From Aeromonas media (GTDB taxonomy: Bacteria; Pseudomonadota; Gammaproteobacteria; Enterobacterales; Aeromonadaceae): a stretch of 57,065 bases of DNA. Every line of letters begins with the position of its first letter. Within the stretch, counting starts at the first letter, position 1. The DNA is taken from NCBI RefSeq assembly GCF_000819985.1, contig NZ_CDBZ01000091.1, forward strand, positions 1-57,065, written 5' to 3'. Under the pieces are notes generated by a model, which saw only the letters and a program-made list of their open reading frames with translations, had not been told where the DNA came from and made no database searches. The translations under genes and the position numbers were made by a program. Positions 16,985-24,534 of this stretch are shown one piece after another.

Positions 16985-17971
16985 ATGTCCGCACAAGATC
17001 CGGTGTTTGACACCTCCTTTCATCTGCGTCTGCTGCACCCCCGTCTGTGGGGTAGCTGGCTGGCGCTTGCCCTGCTCTCCCTGCTGGCCTGGATCCCGGC
17101 CAGCTACAGAGACAAGCTGGCCGATGCCCTGGCGCCCCTGTTGCTGCGCTTCTCCAGGAAGCAGGCCTACATCGCCGAGACCAACCTCAAGATCTGTTTC
17201 CCCGCGCTGGATGCGGCCGGGCGCGAGCGGTTGCTGCTCAAGTCCATCCGGGTCGGCCTCAAGACCTTCATGGGCTTTGGCGAGCTCACCTGGCGCAGCC
17301 CCGCCTTCCTCAAACGGCGGATCAAGGTGCGTGGCTGGGAGCATATCGAAGCCGAGCTGGCCGCCGGGCGCCCCATGATCTTCGTGGTGCCCCACACCTG
17401 GGCGGTGGACATGATCGGCCGCTACCTGACCGATGAGGGGGTGCCCCTGTGCACCATGATGAAGAGCCCCAAGGATGCGGTGTTCGACTGGTATATCAAC
17501 CGCGAGCGCAGCAAAGGCGGGCGTGTCTATGAGCGCAGCGTCGGCATCAAGCCGGCCATCAAGGCCCTGCGCAGCGGCGACAGCTTCTTCTATCTGCCGG
17601 ATCAGGATCATGGCCGGGAGGCGAGCATCTTCGTGCCCTTCTTCGGCCACCCCAAGGCGACCCTGCCGGCCCTCCCCAAGCTGGTGAAGCTGACCGGCGC
17701 CCGGGCCATGCCTATCCTGGCCTGCTATGACGAGGATGAGGGCTGCTACCGGCTCGAGGTGGAGCCGCCGTTCGACCCTTATCCCACCGCTGATCTGGAG
17801 GCGGATGTCAACGCCATGAACCGCACCGTGGAGCAGCAGCTCGGCCGCTTCCCCGAGCAGTACATGTGGTTTCTCAAGATTTTCGAGACCCAAGCGGATA
17901 ACGAAGGGGAGGATGGCCTCTACGAAGAGGGGATCCGGCGCATCCGCCAGGGGCTGCCCCCCGAGCATTGA
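16985..17971 (+). CDS. Lipid A acyltransferase, LpxM-type (second of two)
   Basis: This 328-aa protein is a close paralog of the preceding gene: both begin with S-x-QDPVFD, share YLPDQDHGREAS, FFxHPKATLPALP and EDGLYEEGIRRIR. Its catalytic block is HTWAVD, closer to E. coli LpxM (HGWAVD) than the first copy. ATG 16985 matches the paralog's start; ATG 16976 adds three residues. The upstream paralog ends in a strong terminator, so the two are probably transcribed separately and could differ in acyl chain, acceptor position or growth condition. Which one is the true lpxM cannot be decided from sequence alone. Confidence 0.88.
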   Translation: MSAQDPVFDTSFHLRLLHPRLWGSWLALALLSLLAWIPASYRDKLADALAPLLLRFSRKQAYIAETNLKICFPALDAAGRERLLLKSIRVGLKTFMGFGELTWRSPAFLKRRIKVRGWEHIEAELAAGRPMIFVVPHTWAVDMIGRYLTDEGVPLCTMMKSPKDAVFDWYINRERSKGGRVYERSVGIKPAIKALRSGDSFFYLPDQDHGREASIFVPFFGHPKATLPALPKLVKLTGARAMPILACYDEDEGCYRLEVEPPFDPYPTADLEADVNAMNRTVEQQLGRFPEQYMWFLKIFETQADNEGEDGLYEEGIRRIRQGLPPEH

Positions 17972-18098
17972 ACCACAGGGTTCCCTTGCGGGTCGTTTTG
18001 ACAACCAGGGAGAGGTGGTTGGCGCGGGGCATACCAGGCCACTCCCGGCAAGTGGCCGGTGGGGGACCAAAGCGGGGCCCTGTCTGGCCTCCCGTCAT

Positions 18099-18141
18099 GT
18101 GCAAACAGGCGCAAACAAGGTGCAAACAAGGTGCAAATAAG
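18099..18141 (+). repeat. 11-bp tandem repeats upstream of the RIO-type kinase
   Basis: About four head-to-tail copies of GTGCAAACAAG are present: GTGCAAACAG (18099-18108), GCGCAAACAAG (18109-18119), GTGCAAACAAG (18120-18130) and GTGCAAATAAG (18131-18141). The array ends 14 bp before the start codon, so it lies in the leader or over the promoter of the kinase gene. Confidence 0.85.
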
Positions 18142-18155
18142 GTAAAAGGGCGGTC

Positions 18156-19016
18156 ATGAAAATTCCAAATCGAATCCAACCTCTGGTTGATGACGGCCTG
18201 GTCGACGATGTCATCAGCCGGCTGATGAGCGGCAAAGAAGCCGACGTCTATGTGGTGCGCTGCGGCGACGAGATCCGCTGCGCCAAAGTTTATAAAGAGG
18301 CCTCCAAACGCAGCTTCAAGCAGGCCGTGGTCTATCAGGAAGGGCGCAAGGTACGGGGCAGCCGCGATGCTCGCGCCATGGAGAAGGGCTCCAAGTACGG
18401 TCGCAAGCAGCACGAAGAGGTGTGGCAGAACACCGAGGTGGATGCCCTGTTCAAGCTGGCTGCTGCCGGCGTGCGGGTGCCCACCCCCTATGTCTGCCTG
18501 GACGGCGTGCTCTTGATGGAGCTCATCACTGACGCCGACGGCAACGTCGCGCCCCGCCTCAACGACGTGGCGCTCTCGCCCGAGCAGGCGCTCATCGATC
18601 ACGGCAAGGTGATCCGCTACGTGGTGCGCATGCTCTGCGCCGGCCTCATCCACGGGGATCTCTCCGAGTTCAACGTGCTGGTGGACGAGCAGGGCCCCGT
18701 CATCATCGACCTGCCCCAGGTGGTGAATGCCGCCGCCAACAACCAGGCCAGGGCCATGCTGGAGCGGGACGTCAACAACATGCGCAACTACTACGGCATC
18801 TATGCTCCCGAGCTGCTCAAGACCCGTTATGCCAGGGAGATGTGGGCCCTGTTCGAAGATGGCAAGCTCGGCCCGGAAACCGAGCTGACCGGCCTGTTCG
18901 AGGAGAGTGCCGAGGCCATCGATGTGGACGGGGTGCTGCACGAGATCGAGAGTGCACAGGAAGAGGCCATGGCCCGTCGTGCCAGGCTGAAGGCCGAGCA
19001 GGAAGAGGAGTTCTGA
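18156..19016 (+). CDS. PA4780-type RIO1-like serine protein kinase
   Basis: This 286-aa protein is an atypical RIO-family kinase. Visible features: nucleotide loop GKEADVYVV, lysine in RCAKVYKEA, catalytic loop IHGDLSEFNVLV with Asp and Asn, and the metal-binding IIDLPQVV (DLPQ in place of DFG, typical of RIO). A long insert with SKYGRKQHEEVWQNTEVDAL matches bacterial members such as PA4780. The charged C-terminus is a coiled helix ending KAEQEEEF. Substrates of the bacterial family are poorly known. The start is ATG 18156 with a modest AAGGG site, directly after the 11-bp repeats. A clear terminator follows. Confidence 0.9.
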   Translation: MKIPNRIQPLVDDGLVDDVISRLMSGKEADVYVVRCGDEIRCAKVYKEASKRSFKQAVVYQEGRKVRGSRDARAMEKGSKYGRKQHEEVWQNTEVDALFKLAAAGVRVPTPYVCLDGVLLMELITDADGNVAPRLNDVALSPEQALIDHGKVIRYVVRMLCAGLIHGDLSEFNVLVDEQGPVIIDLPQVVNAAANNQARAMLERDVNNMRNYYGIYAPELLKTRYAREMWALFEDGKLGPETELTGLFEESAEAIDVDGVLHEIESAQEEAMARRARLKAEQEEEF

Positions 19017-19106
19017 TGCGCACTTGAGGCGCGCCTCCTGTCTACTTTCCTTGTGTCAGGGCACCGACCTCTATCAGGCTGGTTGTGCAAAGGGGTTGCA
19101 ATGACG

Positions 19107-19133
19107 AGAGGGGCTATGTGCCCCTCTTTGTTT
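19107..19133 (+). terminator. Terminator of the RIO-type kinase gene
   Basis: AGAGGGGC (19107-19114) pairs with GCCCCTCT (19120-19127), followed by TTGTTT. Confidence 0.85.
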
Positions 19134-19167
19134 AAGTGGTGGATCAGCCGGGAACATGGTTGCCACT

Positions 19168-19488
19168 TCACAAGCTGGCTCCGCAAGTCTGCCTGCTGGT
19201 TCGGCGTGCAACCACAAACACCAGTGTACACACGGCGATCGGCACCAGAAAATCCACCACACTCCCCAGTTCCCAGACGCTGGGATCGAATCCTCCCCAC
19301 CAAGGCATGTTGATCCTTCGCCCCTGCCCGAACAGCGCTATCCATCTATATTCTGCCTGTGTCTGCTCTCGTGCGACAAACCATATGCACCCCATGAGGC
19401 CGCCATATCCCCAGTGCCCAAAGCGGTATCCGAAGAGTATCTGGACGGAGACAGCTGCGCTGGCGTGATAGAAGGGTGATAAATCCAT
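19168..19488 (-). CDS. Small prophage-type membrane protein
   Basis: The 106-aa product has a helix near the N-terminus (ILFGYRFGHWGYGGLMGCIW), the motif REQTQAEYRWI followed by NMPWWGGFDPSVWELGSVVD, and a C-terminal membrane helix (FLVPIAVCTLVFVV). This arrangement recalls short conserved membrane proteins carried by enterobacterial and Aeromonas prophages, for which I know no function. ATG 19488 has AAGGA six bases upstream; the longer frame to 19551 has none. No other phage gene lies nearby, so it may be a remnant or a domesticated gene. Confidence 0.65.
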   Translation of the reverse strand: MDLSPFYHASAAVSVQILFGYRFGHWGYGGLMGCIWFVAREQTQAEYRWIALFGQGRRINMPWWGGFDPSVWELGSVVDFLVPIAVCTLVFVVARRTSRQTCGASL

Positions 19489-19618
19489 AAACAATCCTTG
19501 CTGCTCACCAAGAACGCCCGCTACCGGCCGTGTTGAAACGATCGATTCCACGTCTGGCAGGTCTGCAGGCAGCTCTCGATTCGATATGTGCCGTTACGGT
19601 AAGTCTGTCTTGTCGGGC

Positions 19619-20497
19619 TCAGAGCCCGGCAAGGGGCGGAGCGACTAGGCGCGGCCCAACGTAACCCACCACCTCGCCGAAGCGGGGGTGTCCGCTCTCC
19701 CAATCCAGGGCGGCGGTGCGAATGGCCTCGGGGCTGAAGCTCACGAAGTTCCACCAGATCTGCAGCGGCTTGGCCAGGGGCTCGCCGCCGATGAGCAGCA
19801 GGCGGGTGTCTGGGCCGAGTGCCACCTTCAGCGCCCGGGTGCCCGGTGGCAGATAGAGGAGCTGCTCTGGGGCGAGCGCTTCCCCTGCTATGGTCGCCTC
19901 TCCCTGCAAGGGGAAGAGCCCGTGCTCGAAGGCGGGATCCAGGGAGAGGGTGATTTCTCCCCCCTGTGGGGTGTGCAGATCCAGCCCCAGGATGGGGGAG
20001 AAGTGCAGGGTGGGGGCGCGCTGGCCGCTGTGCTCGCCGATGAGCAGGGTGAGATCGATCCCCTCTTGCTGCCAGCGGGGGAGTCTCGGGTAGTGATCGA
20101 AGCGGGGCGGGGTGTGCTGATCCGCCTCGGGCAGGGCTATCCAGAGCTGGGCGGCGTGCAAGTCGGGGTGGCCGGCCAGGGACTCCTCGGTGTGGGCTAT
20201 GCCCCGTCCGGCGGTCATCAGATTCACCTGGCCCGGGCGGATCACCTGCTCGCTGCCCAGGCTGTCCCGGTGGAGGATCTCCCCCGCCAGCATCCAGGTG
20301 AAGGTCTGCAGGGCGATATGGGGATGGGGCCCCACGTCCAGCCCGGGGGCGTCGGGGGCGAAGCGGGTCGGCCCTATGTGGTCGAGAAAGCACCAGGGCC
20401 CTATGGTGCGTCGCTCCTTGACCGGGAGGGCGCGGGCCACCGGGATGCCGCCCACATCGGTGAGGCGGGAGGAAATACGTTGCCACTGTTGCGTCAT
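19619..20497 (-). CDS. Pirin family protein
   Basis: This 292-aa bicupin has the pirin metal site: HPHIALQTFTWMLAGE gives two His, and GRGIAHTEES gives His and Glu. The C-terminal pirin domain follows with LLLIGGEPLAKPLQIWWNFVSFS. Bacterial pirins act as iron-dependent quercetin dioxygenases or as protein regulators, so the role is open. Length is normal. The next gene in the same direction, upstream at 20541, encodes a lipoprotein; the 43-bp spacing suggests co-transcription, but function gives no clue to a link. Confidence 0.9.
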   Translation of the reverse strand: MTQQWQRISSRLTDVGGIPVARALPVKERRTIGPWCFLDHIGPTRFAPDAPGLDVGPHPHIALQTFTWMLAGEILHRDSLGSEQVIRPGQVNLMTAGRGIAHTEESLAGHPDLHAAQLWIALPEADQHTPPRFDHYPRLPRWQQEGIDLTLLIGEHSGQRAPTLHFSPILGLDLHTPQGGEITLSLDPAFEHGLFPLQGEATIAGEALAPEQLLYLPPGTRALKVALGPDTRLLLIGGEPLAKPLQIWWNFVSFSPEAIRTAALDWESGHPRFGEVVGYVGPRLVAPPLAGL

Positions 20498-20540
20498 GTC
20501 GTGCTCCTTGCAATGGGTTGATGGCGTATGGGTTTTCGCC

Positions 20541-21173
20541 CTAACGGCGGCGGATCCCCGGGAAGCTTCTCATGGGGGCGAAGCCGGGTCTTATCGCCGG
20601 TCTGACGGTGGGGGTGCGCACCGGCGTGGTCATGGTGCGAGGGAGGTGGGGTCTGGCATCCACCTTGGGCTGAGTGGAGGGGGTCAGCAAAGCGTTGTCG
20701 GCCTTGGGTAGCGCCCCGGGGGCTAGCAGGCCATTCTCGGTCCTGGGGAGAGTGCCGCCTCTGTCGTCCAGCGGTGAGCGGGGGGAGTTGCCCGGGTTGC
20801 TGATGCTGGGTCTGTTCTGCCGGTTGTCACGCAGCGCCTGTTGCTGCGCCGGCGTCATGGCATGCCAGCGGCTCGCCAGATCCCCTCGCAGGGCGGCTAC
20901 GTCTGGCTGGCCAGGGTTCTCCTGCCAATCCTGATACTTCTCCCTGATCTCTTGCTGGCGCTCCGGATCGAGCCCGCTCCACCACTTCTTGATCAGCTCG
21001 TCGAACTCCCCCTGGTTGTCGCAGCACCAAGGGTAGTAGTCGTCCCAATAGTAGTAGTAATCCTGATACCACCAGGGGGAGGGGACAGGCCCCCGGGCGC
21101 CCTGGCCGGTGTCCGAGCTGCTGCAGGCGCCAAGGCCCAGGGCCAGCAGGGGAATAAGGAGGGCGATGCGCAT
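20541..21173 (-). CDS. Tyr/Trp-rich lipoprotein of unknown function
   Basis: The 210-aa product begins with a lipoprotein signal (LLIPLLALGLGAC, lipobox LGAC, Cys17). Right after it comes an aromatic block, SPWWYQDYYYYWDDYYPW, ending in CCDNQ. Next is an acidic helical segment (FDELIKKWWSGLDPERQQEI) and two short repeats of an R-x-x-W-x-x-M-x-P-x-x-QQ type helix. The last third is Pro/Thr/Arg-rich and low in structure, ending PMRSFPGIRRR, strongly basic. I know no family for it, though the helical segment resembles DUF3106-like proteins in style. It would sit in the outer or inner membrane facing the periplasm. It lies 43 bp upstream of pirin. Confidence 0.7.
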   Translation of the reverse strand: MRIALLIPLLALGLGACSSSDTGQGARGPVPSPWWYQDYYYYWDDYYPWCCDNQGEFDELIKKWWSGLDPERQQEIREKYQDWQENPGQPDVAALRGDLASRWHAMTPAQQQALRDNRQNRPSISNPGNSPRSPLDDRGGTLPRTENGLLAPGALPKADNALLTPSTQPKVDARPHLPRTMTTPVRTPTVRPAIRPGFAPMRSFPGIRRR

Positions 21174-21306
21174 GATGCTCCAAGTGCCATGAAAGGACGC
21201 AATGGACGGATGATAGCCTGACTATGCACCAATCCGGCCGCAGATGGCAGACCCAACCCCCATAAGGCGCCAGGCCGCCCCATGACGCGGGGGAATTGCG
21301 GCCGAG

Positions 21307-21326
21307 CACTGTATGAACGTACAATA
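21307..21326 (+). promoter_or_regulatory. LexA (SOS) box upstream of polB
   Basis: The 20-mer CACTGTATGAACGTACAATA matches the LexA consensus TACTGTATATATATACAGTA at the key CTGT and ACA positions, with one departure (CAA for CAG). It ends 31 bp before the polB start codon. DNA polymerase II is SOS-induced in E. coli, which fits. Confidence 0.8.
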
Positions 21327-21357
21327 GTCTCATCCCAAGGCCGACCCCCTATTCTTC

Positions 21358-23787
21358 ATGACTGCGACCCAGCCCCCCGTTCCCGCCACCCCGCCGCTCG
21401 ACGGTTTTATCCTGACCCGCCACGGTCGGGACGTGCGTGGCCGCAACGGGCAGGCTACCACGACCGAAATCGTGATGTGGCTCTGGAGTGCCCAGGGGCC
21501 GGTGCGACTGGTGGTGCCGGGGCAGGAGCCGGTCTTCTTCCTGCCACAGAGCCATATGGCCGAAGCCGCTGAGTTGTTCAAGGGCGCCGGAGTGAGCGGG
21601 CGGTTTCGCCGCCTGCCCATGCACACCTTCGATGGCCGCCCTGTGGTGGGCTGCTATTTTGCCACCCTGAGCGCCTTTCACCGTGCCATCGAGCTGCTGC
21701 TCATTCGCGGGCTGGAGCACTTCGAGGCGGATATCCGGCTGCCGGAGCGCTTCCTGATGGAGCGCTTCATCACCGCCGGCGTGCGTTTCGATGGCCGGGC
21801 GGTAAAAAAGGGGGGTAGGCAGGGCTACTGGGAGGTGAACGAGGCACGCTGCGCGCCCCAGGCGGTGATGCCGACTCTCTCCTGGGTGTCGCTGGATGTG
21901 GAGTGTGCCATGGACGGGGCGCTTTTCTCGGTCGGTCTTTACAGCGAGCAGGATGCGCGGGTCATCATGATAGGCAACCCGGAGGCGGATGCCGACAGCT
22001 GGGGTACTCAGGTCGAGTGGGTGGCGGACGAGAGCGCCCTGCTCGGCGCGCTGGAGAGCTGGTTCACTCTGCACGATCCGGATCTGGTGATCGGCTGGAA
22101 CGTGGTGAACTTCGACTTTCGCCTGCTGCTGCGCCGCGCCGAACTGGGCAAGCGGCGGCTGCGGCTGGGGCGAGGGCGCGAGCTCTGCTTCTGGCGCTCG
22201 TCGCGGGGGGATCCCCAGACCGGCAACGTCATCATCCCCGGGCGCATGGTGCTCGATGGCATAGATACTCTCAAAAGCGCCACCTGGCAGTTTGCCAGCT
22301 ACAGCCTGGATGCGGTGGCCAGCGAGTTGCTCGGTCGCGGCAAGGATATCGAGGACGTGGCGAACCGGGGGGAGAAGATCACCGAGCTGTTCCACTCCGA
22401 CAAGGAGGCGCTGGCCCGCTACAACCTGGAAGACTGCAAGCTGGTGTGGGAGATCTTCGACTACTGCCACCTCATCCCCTTTGCCATAGAGCGCGCCTCC
22501 CTCACTGGTCTCGAACTGGACCGGGTGGGGGGCTCGGTGGCGGCCTTTACCAACCTCTACCTGCCGCGGCTGCATCGCGGCGGCTACGTGGCCCCCAATC
22601 TGCCCGCCGACGGGGGGCTGGCGAGCCCCGGCGGCTATGTGATGGACTCCAAACCAGGCCTCTATCGCCACGTGCTGGTGCTCGATTTCAAGAGCCTTTA
22701 CCCCAGCATCATCCGCACCTTCTGCATCGACCCCATGGGGCTGGTGGAGGGGTTGCAGCACCCCGAACAGGCCATTCCCGGCTTTCGCGGCGCCCTCTTC
22801 TCCCGCGAGCGGCACTTCCTGCCTGACCTTATCGCCACCCTGTGGGCGGCGCGGGATAGGGCCAAGGCGGCCAGCAACAAGGCGCTCTCCCAGGCCATCA
22901 AGATCATCATGAACTCCTTCTACGGCGTGCTGGGATCGGGGGGCTGCCGCTTCTATGATCCCAGGCTGGCATCATCGATCACTTTGCGTGGTCACAGCAT
23001 CATGCAGCAGACCCGGGAGTGGATAGAGGCCAAGGGGTTCGAGGTGATCTATGGCGACACCGACTCCACCTTCGTTCACCTGAACAGGGAGACCAGCCCG
23101 CAGCAGGCCGAACAGATAGGCCGCGAGCTGGCCACCATGATCAACGACAACTGGACGGCGCTGATCAGGCACGAGTTCGATCTGCCCTGTTATCTCGAGA
23201 TCGAATACGAGACCCACTACCGCCGCTTCCTGATGCCGACCATCCGCGGGCTGGAGAAGGGGAGCAAGAAGCGCTATGCCGGCCTGGTCGGCGGCGAGGG
23301 GCAGGAGGGGAGTGAGCAGCTGGTGTTCAAGGGGCTCGAATCTGTGCGCACCGACTGGACCATGCTGGCCAAGCAGTTTCAGACCCGCCTCTATGAGCTG
23401 GTGTTTCACGATGAAGATCCCAGCGGCTATGTGCGAACCATGGTGGATGAGACCCGTGCTGGCCTGCACGACGATCTGCTCATCTACCGCAAGCGGCTGC
23501 GCCAAAAACTCGAGGAGTATCAGAAGAACGTGCCGCCCCACGTGCGGGCGGCGCGCCTGGCGGACGAAGAGAACCTGCGCCGCGGCTTGCCCCAGCGCTA
23601 TCAGCACAGGGGCACCATCGCCTATCTGATGACCCTCAACGGCCCAGAGCCGCTGGAGTACAGGCGCAGCGCCATCGACTACGAGCACTACATCGACAAG
23701 CAGCTGAGGCCGATCGCCGACGCCATCCTCCCCTTCATCGGCGAGTCGTTCGACCGTATCTGCGGCCAGCAGCTGGATCTCTTCTAG
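21358..23787 (+). CDS. polB: DNA polymerase II (family B)
   Basis: This 809-aa replicative-fold polymerase takes part in SOS-dependent lesion bypass and restart. All motifs are intact: exonuclease I SLDVEC (near residue 180), exonuclease II GWNVVNFDFRLL, exonuclease III YNLEDCKLV, polymerase motif A DFKSLYPSII (near 442), motif B KIIMNSFYGVLG (near 515) and motif C YGDTDSTFV (near 564). The C-terminus QQLDLF is a beta-clamp binding motif. It is slightly longer than E. coli Pol II (783 aa), mainly at the N-terminus. A LexA-like box lies just upstream. It ends 70 bp before the hairpin shared with the tRNA array. Confidence 0.97.
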   Translation: MTATQPPVPATPPLDGFILTRHGRDVRGRNGQATTTEIVMWLWSAQGPVRLVVPGQEPVFFLPQSHMAEAAELFKGAGVSGRFRRLPMHTFDGRPVVGCYFATLSAFHRAIELLLIRGLEHFEADIRLPERFLMERFITAGVRFDGRAVKKGGRQGYWEVNEARCAPQAVMPTLSWVSLDVECAMDGALFSVGLYSEQDARVIMIGNPEADADSWGTQVEWVADESALLGALESWFTLHDPDLVIGWNVVNFDFRLLLRRAELGKRRLRLGRGRELCFWRSSRGDPQTGNVIIPGRMVLDGIDTLKSATWQFASYSLDAVASELLGRGKDIEDVANRGEKITELFHSDKEALARYNLEDCKLVWEIFDYCHLIPFAIERASLTGLELDRVGGSVAAFTNLYLPRLHRGGYVAPNLPADGGLASPGGYVMDSKPGLYRHVLVLDFKSLYPSIIRTFCIDPMGLVEGLQHPEQAIPGFRGALFSRERHFLPDLIATLWAARDRAKAASNKALSQAIKIIMNSFYGVLGSGGCRFYDPRLASSITLRGHSIMQQTREWIEAKGFEVIYGDTDSTFVHLNRETSPQQAEQIGRELATMINDNWTALIRHEFDLPCYLEIEYETHYRRFLMPTIRGLEKGSKKRYAGLVGGEGQEGSEQLVFKGLESVRTDWTMLAKQFQTRLYELVFHDEDPSGYVRTMVDETRAGLHDDLLIYRKRLRQKLEEYQKNVPPHVRAARLADEENLRRGLPQRYQHRGTIAYLMTLNGPEPLEYRRSAIDYEHYIDKQLRPIADAILPFIGESFDRICGQQLDLF

Positions 23788-23857
23788 CGAGGTAGTCCCC
23801 GCAGCCGGGGCTGATCCGGGTCAGGATGACCGGGAGGGCAGGGCAACGTCAGAATGC

Positions 23858-23885
23858 AAAAAACCCGCTCAAAGAGCGGGCTTTT
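23858..23885. terminator. Terminator shared by polB and the tRNA-Val operon
   Basis: CCCGCTC (23864-23870) pairs with GAGCGGG (23874-23880). On the minus strand six T residues follow (23858-23863), ending the tRNA operon; on the plus strand CTTTT follows, which may also serve polB. Confidence 0.85.
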
Positions 23886-23891
23886 CAAATT

Positions 23892-23968
23892 TGGTGCGTC
23901 CTAGTGGATTCGAACCACCGACCCCCACCATGTCAAGGTGATGCTCTAACCAGCTGAGCTAAGGACGC
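23892..23968 (-). tRNA. tRNA-Val (anticodon GAC), type A
   Basis: The 77-nt gene encodes CCA. The acceptor stem is GCGTCCT/AGGACGC with discriminator A, and the anticodon loop TTGACAT reads GAC, which decodes GTC/GTT valine codons. The anticodon stem TCACC/GGTGG contains one U-G pair. Last gene of the five-gene transcript. Confidence 0.95.
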
Positions 23969-24004
23969 AGGGTGCGCGATGCGGCTTTTTCATTTGCAGG
24001 GGAG

Positions 24005-24081
24005 TGGTGGGTTTAATTGGATTCGAACCAACGACCCCTACCATGTCAAGGTAGTGCTCTAACCAACTGAGCTATAAACCC
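24005..24081 (-). tRNA. tRNA-Val (anticodon GAC), type B
   Basis: The 77-nt gene encodes CCA. The acceptor stem is GGGTTTA/TAAACCC, different from its type A neighbours, as is the T stem (TTGG/CCAA). The anticodon loop TTGACAT is the same, with the anticodon stem CTACC/GGTAG. Confidence 0.95.
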
Positions 24082-24107
24082 ACATCTGCAATTTATTCAA
24101 ACTGTTA

Positions 24108-24184
24108 TGGTGCGTCCTAGTGGATTCGAACCACCGACCCCCACCATGTCAAGGTGATGCTCTAACCAGCTGAGCTAAGGACGC
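24108..24184 (-). tRNA. tRNA-Val (anticodon GAC), type A
   Basis: Identical by eye to the copy at 23892-23968, including the U-G pair in the anticodon stem and encoded CCA. Confidence 0.95.
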
Positions 24185-24199
24185 ATAACAGTGTCGTGA

Positions 24200-24276
24200 T
24201 GGTGCGTCCTAGTGGATTCGAACCACCGACCCCCACCATGTCAAGGTGGTGCTCTAACCAGCTGAGCTAAGGACGC
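24200..24276 (-). tRNA. tRNA-Val (anticodon GAC), type A variant
   Basis: Differs from the other type A copies by a C in place of T at the first base of the anticodon stem (CCACC/GGTGG), giving a fully Watson-Crick stem. Only 15 bp separate it from the preceding tRNA. Confidence 0.95.
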
Positions 24277-24287
24277 ATCGCGAAAAG

Positions 24288-24364
24288 TGGTGGGTTTAAT
24301 TGGATTCGAACCAACGACCCCTACCATGTCAAGGTAGTGCTCTAACCAACTGAGCTATAAACCC
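24288..24364 (-). tRNA. tRNA-Val (anticodon GAC), type B
   Basis: Identical by eye to the type B copy at 24005-24081. It is the first gene of the transcript, 45 bp downstream of the promoter -10 element. Confidence 0.95.
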
Positions 24365-24374
24365 GCTTTTCATC

Positions 24375-24402
24375 ACGCAAGCGAACACGACGTTGCTTGC
24401 GT
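24375..24402 (-). other. Hairpin in the tRNA operon leader
   Basis: ACGCAAGC (24375-24382) and GCTTGCGT (24395-24402) form a perfect 8-bp stem with a 12-nt loop, located between the promoter and the first tRNA. It may guide 5' processing of the precursor. Confidence 0.6.
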
Positions 24403-24409
24403 GGTCGGC

Positions 24410-24438
24410 ATACTACCCATGCCCCCAAAGGCTGTCAA
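24410..24438 (-). promoter_or_regulatory. Sigma-70 promoter of the tRNA-Val operon
   Basis: On the minus strand TTGACA (24438-24433), a 17-bp spacer and TAGTAT (24415-24410) form a near-consensus promoter. The bases just after the -10 (GCCGACCAC) are GC-rich, the discriminator type that makes stable-RNA promoters sensitive to ppGpp. Confidence 0.88.
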
Positions 24439-24534
24439 CAAGGGACATGCACAAAGGAGACTGTTTGCCCAGTTCTTGCGCAGCCTGTTGATTTTGCAGG
24501 CGAGCAGCTCGATTGAGCGGCGTCGTGGCGCCCT

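Noticed and set aside
23892..24364. Reading the tRNA array as tRNA-Asp (GTC) on the plus strand
   Set aside because: The CCA ends, D and T arms and U-run terminator only fit the minus strand, where the anticodon loop reads GAC (valine).
23858..24438. Genomic island at the tRNA locus
   Set aside because: No integrase, no flanking direct repeat of a tRNA end and only core genes (polB, norM) on either side.
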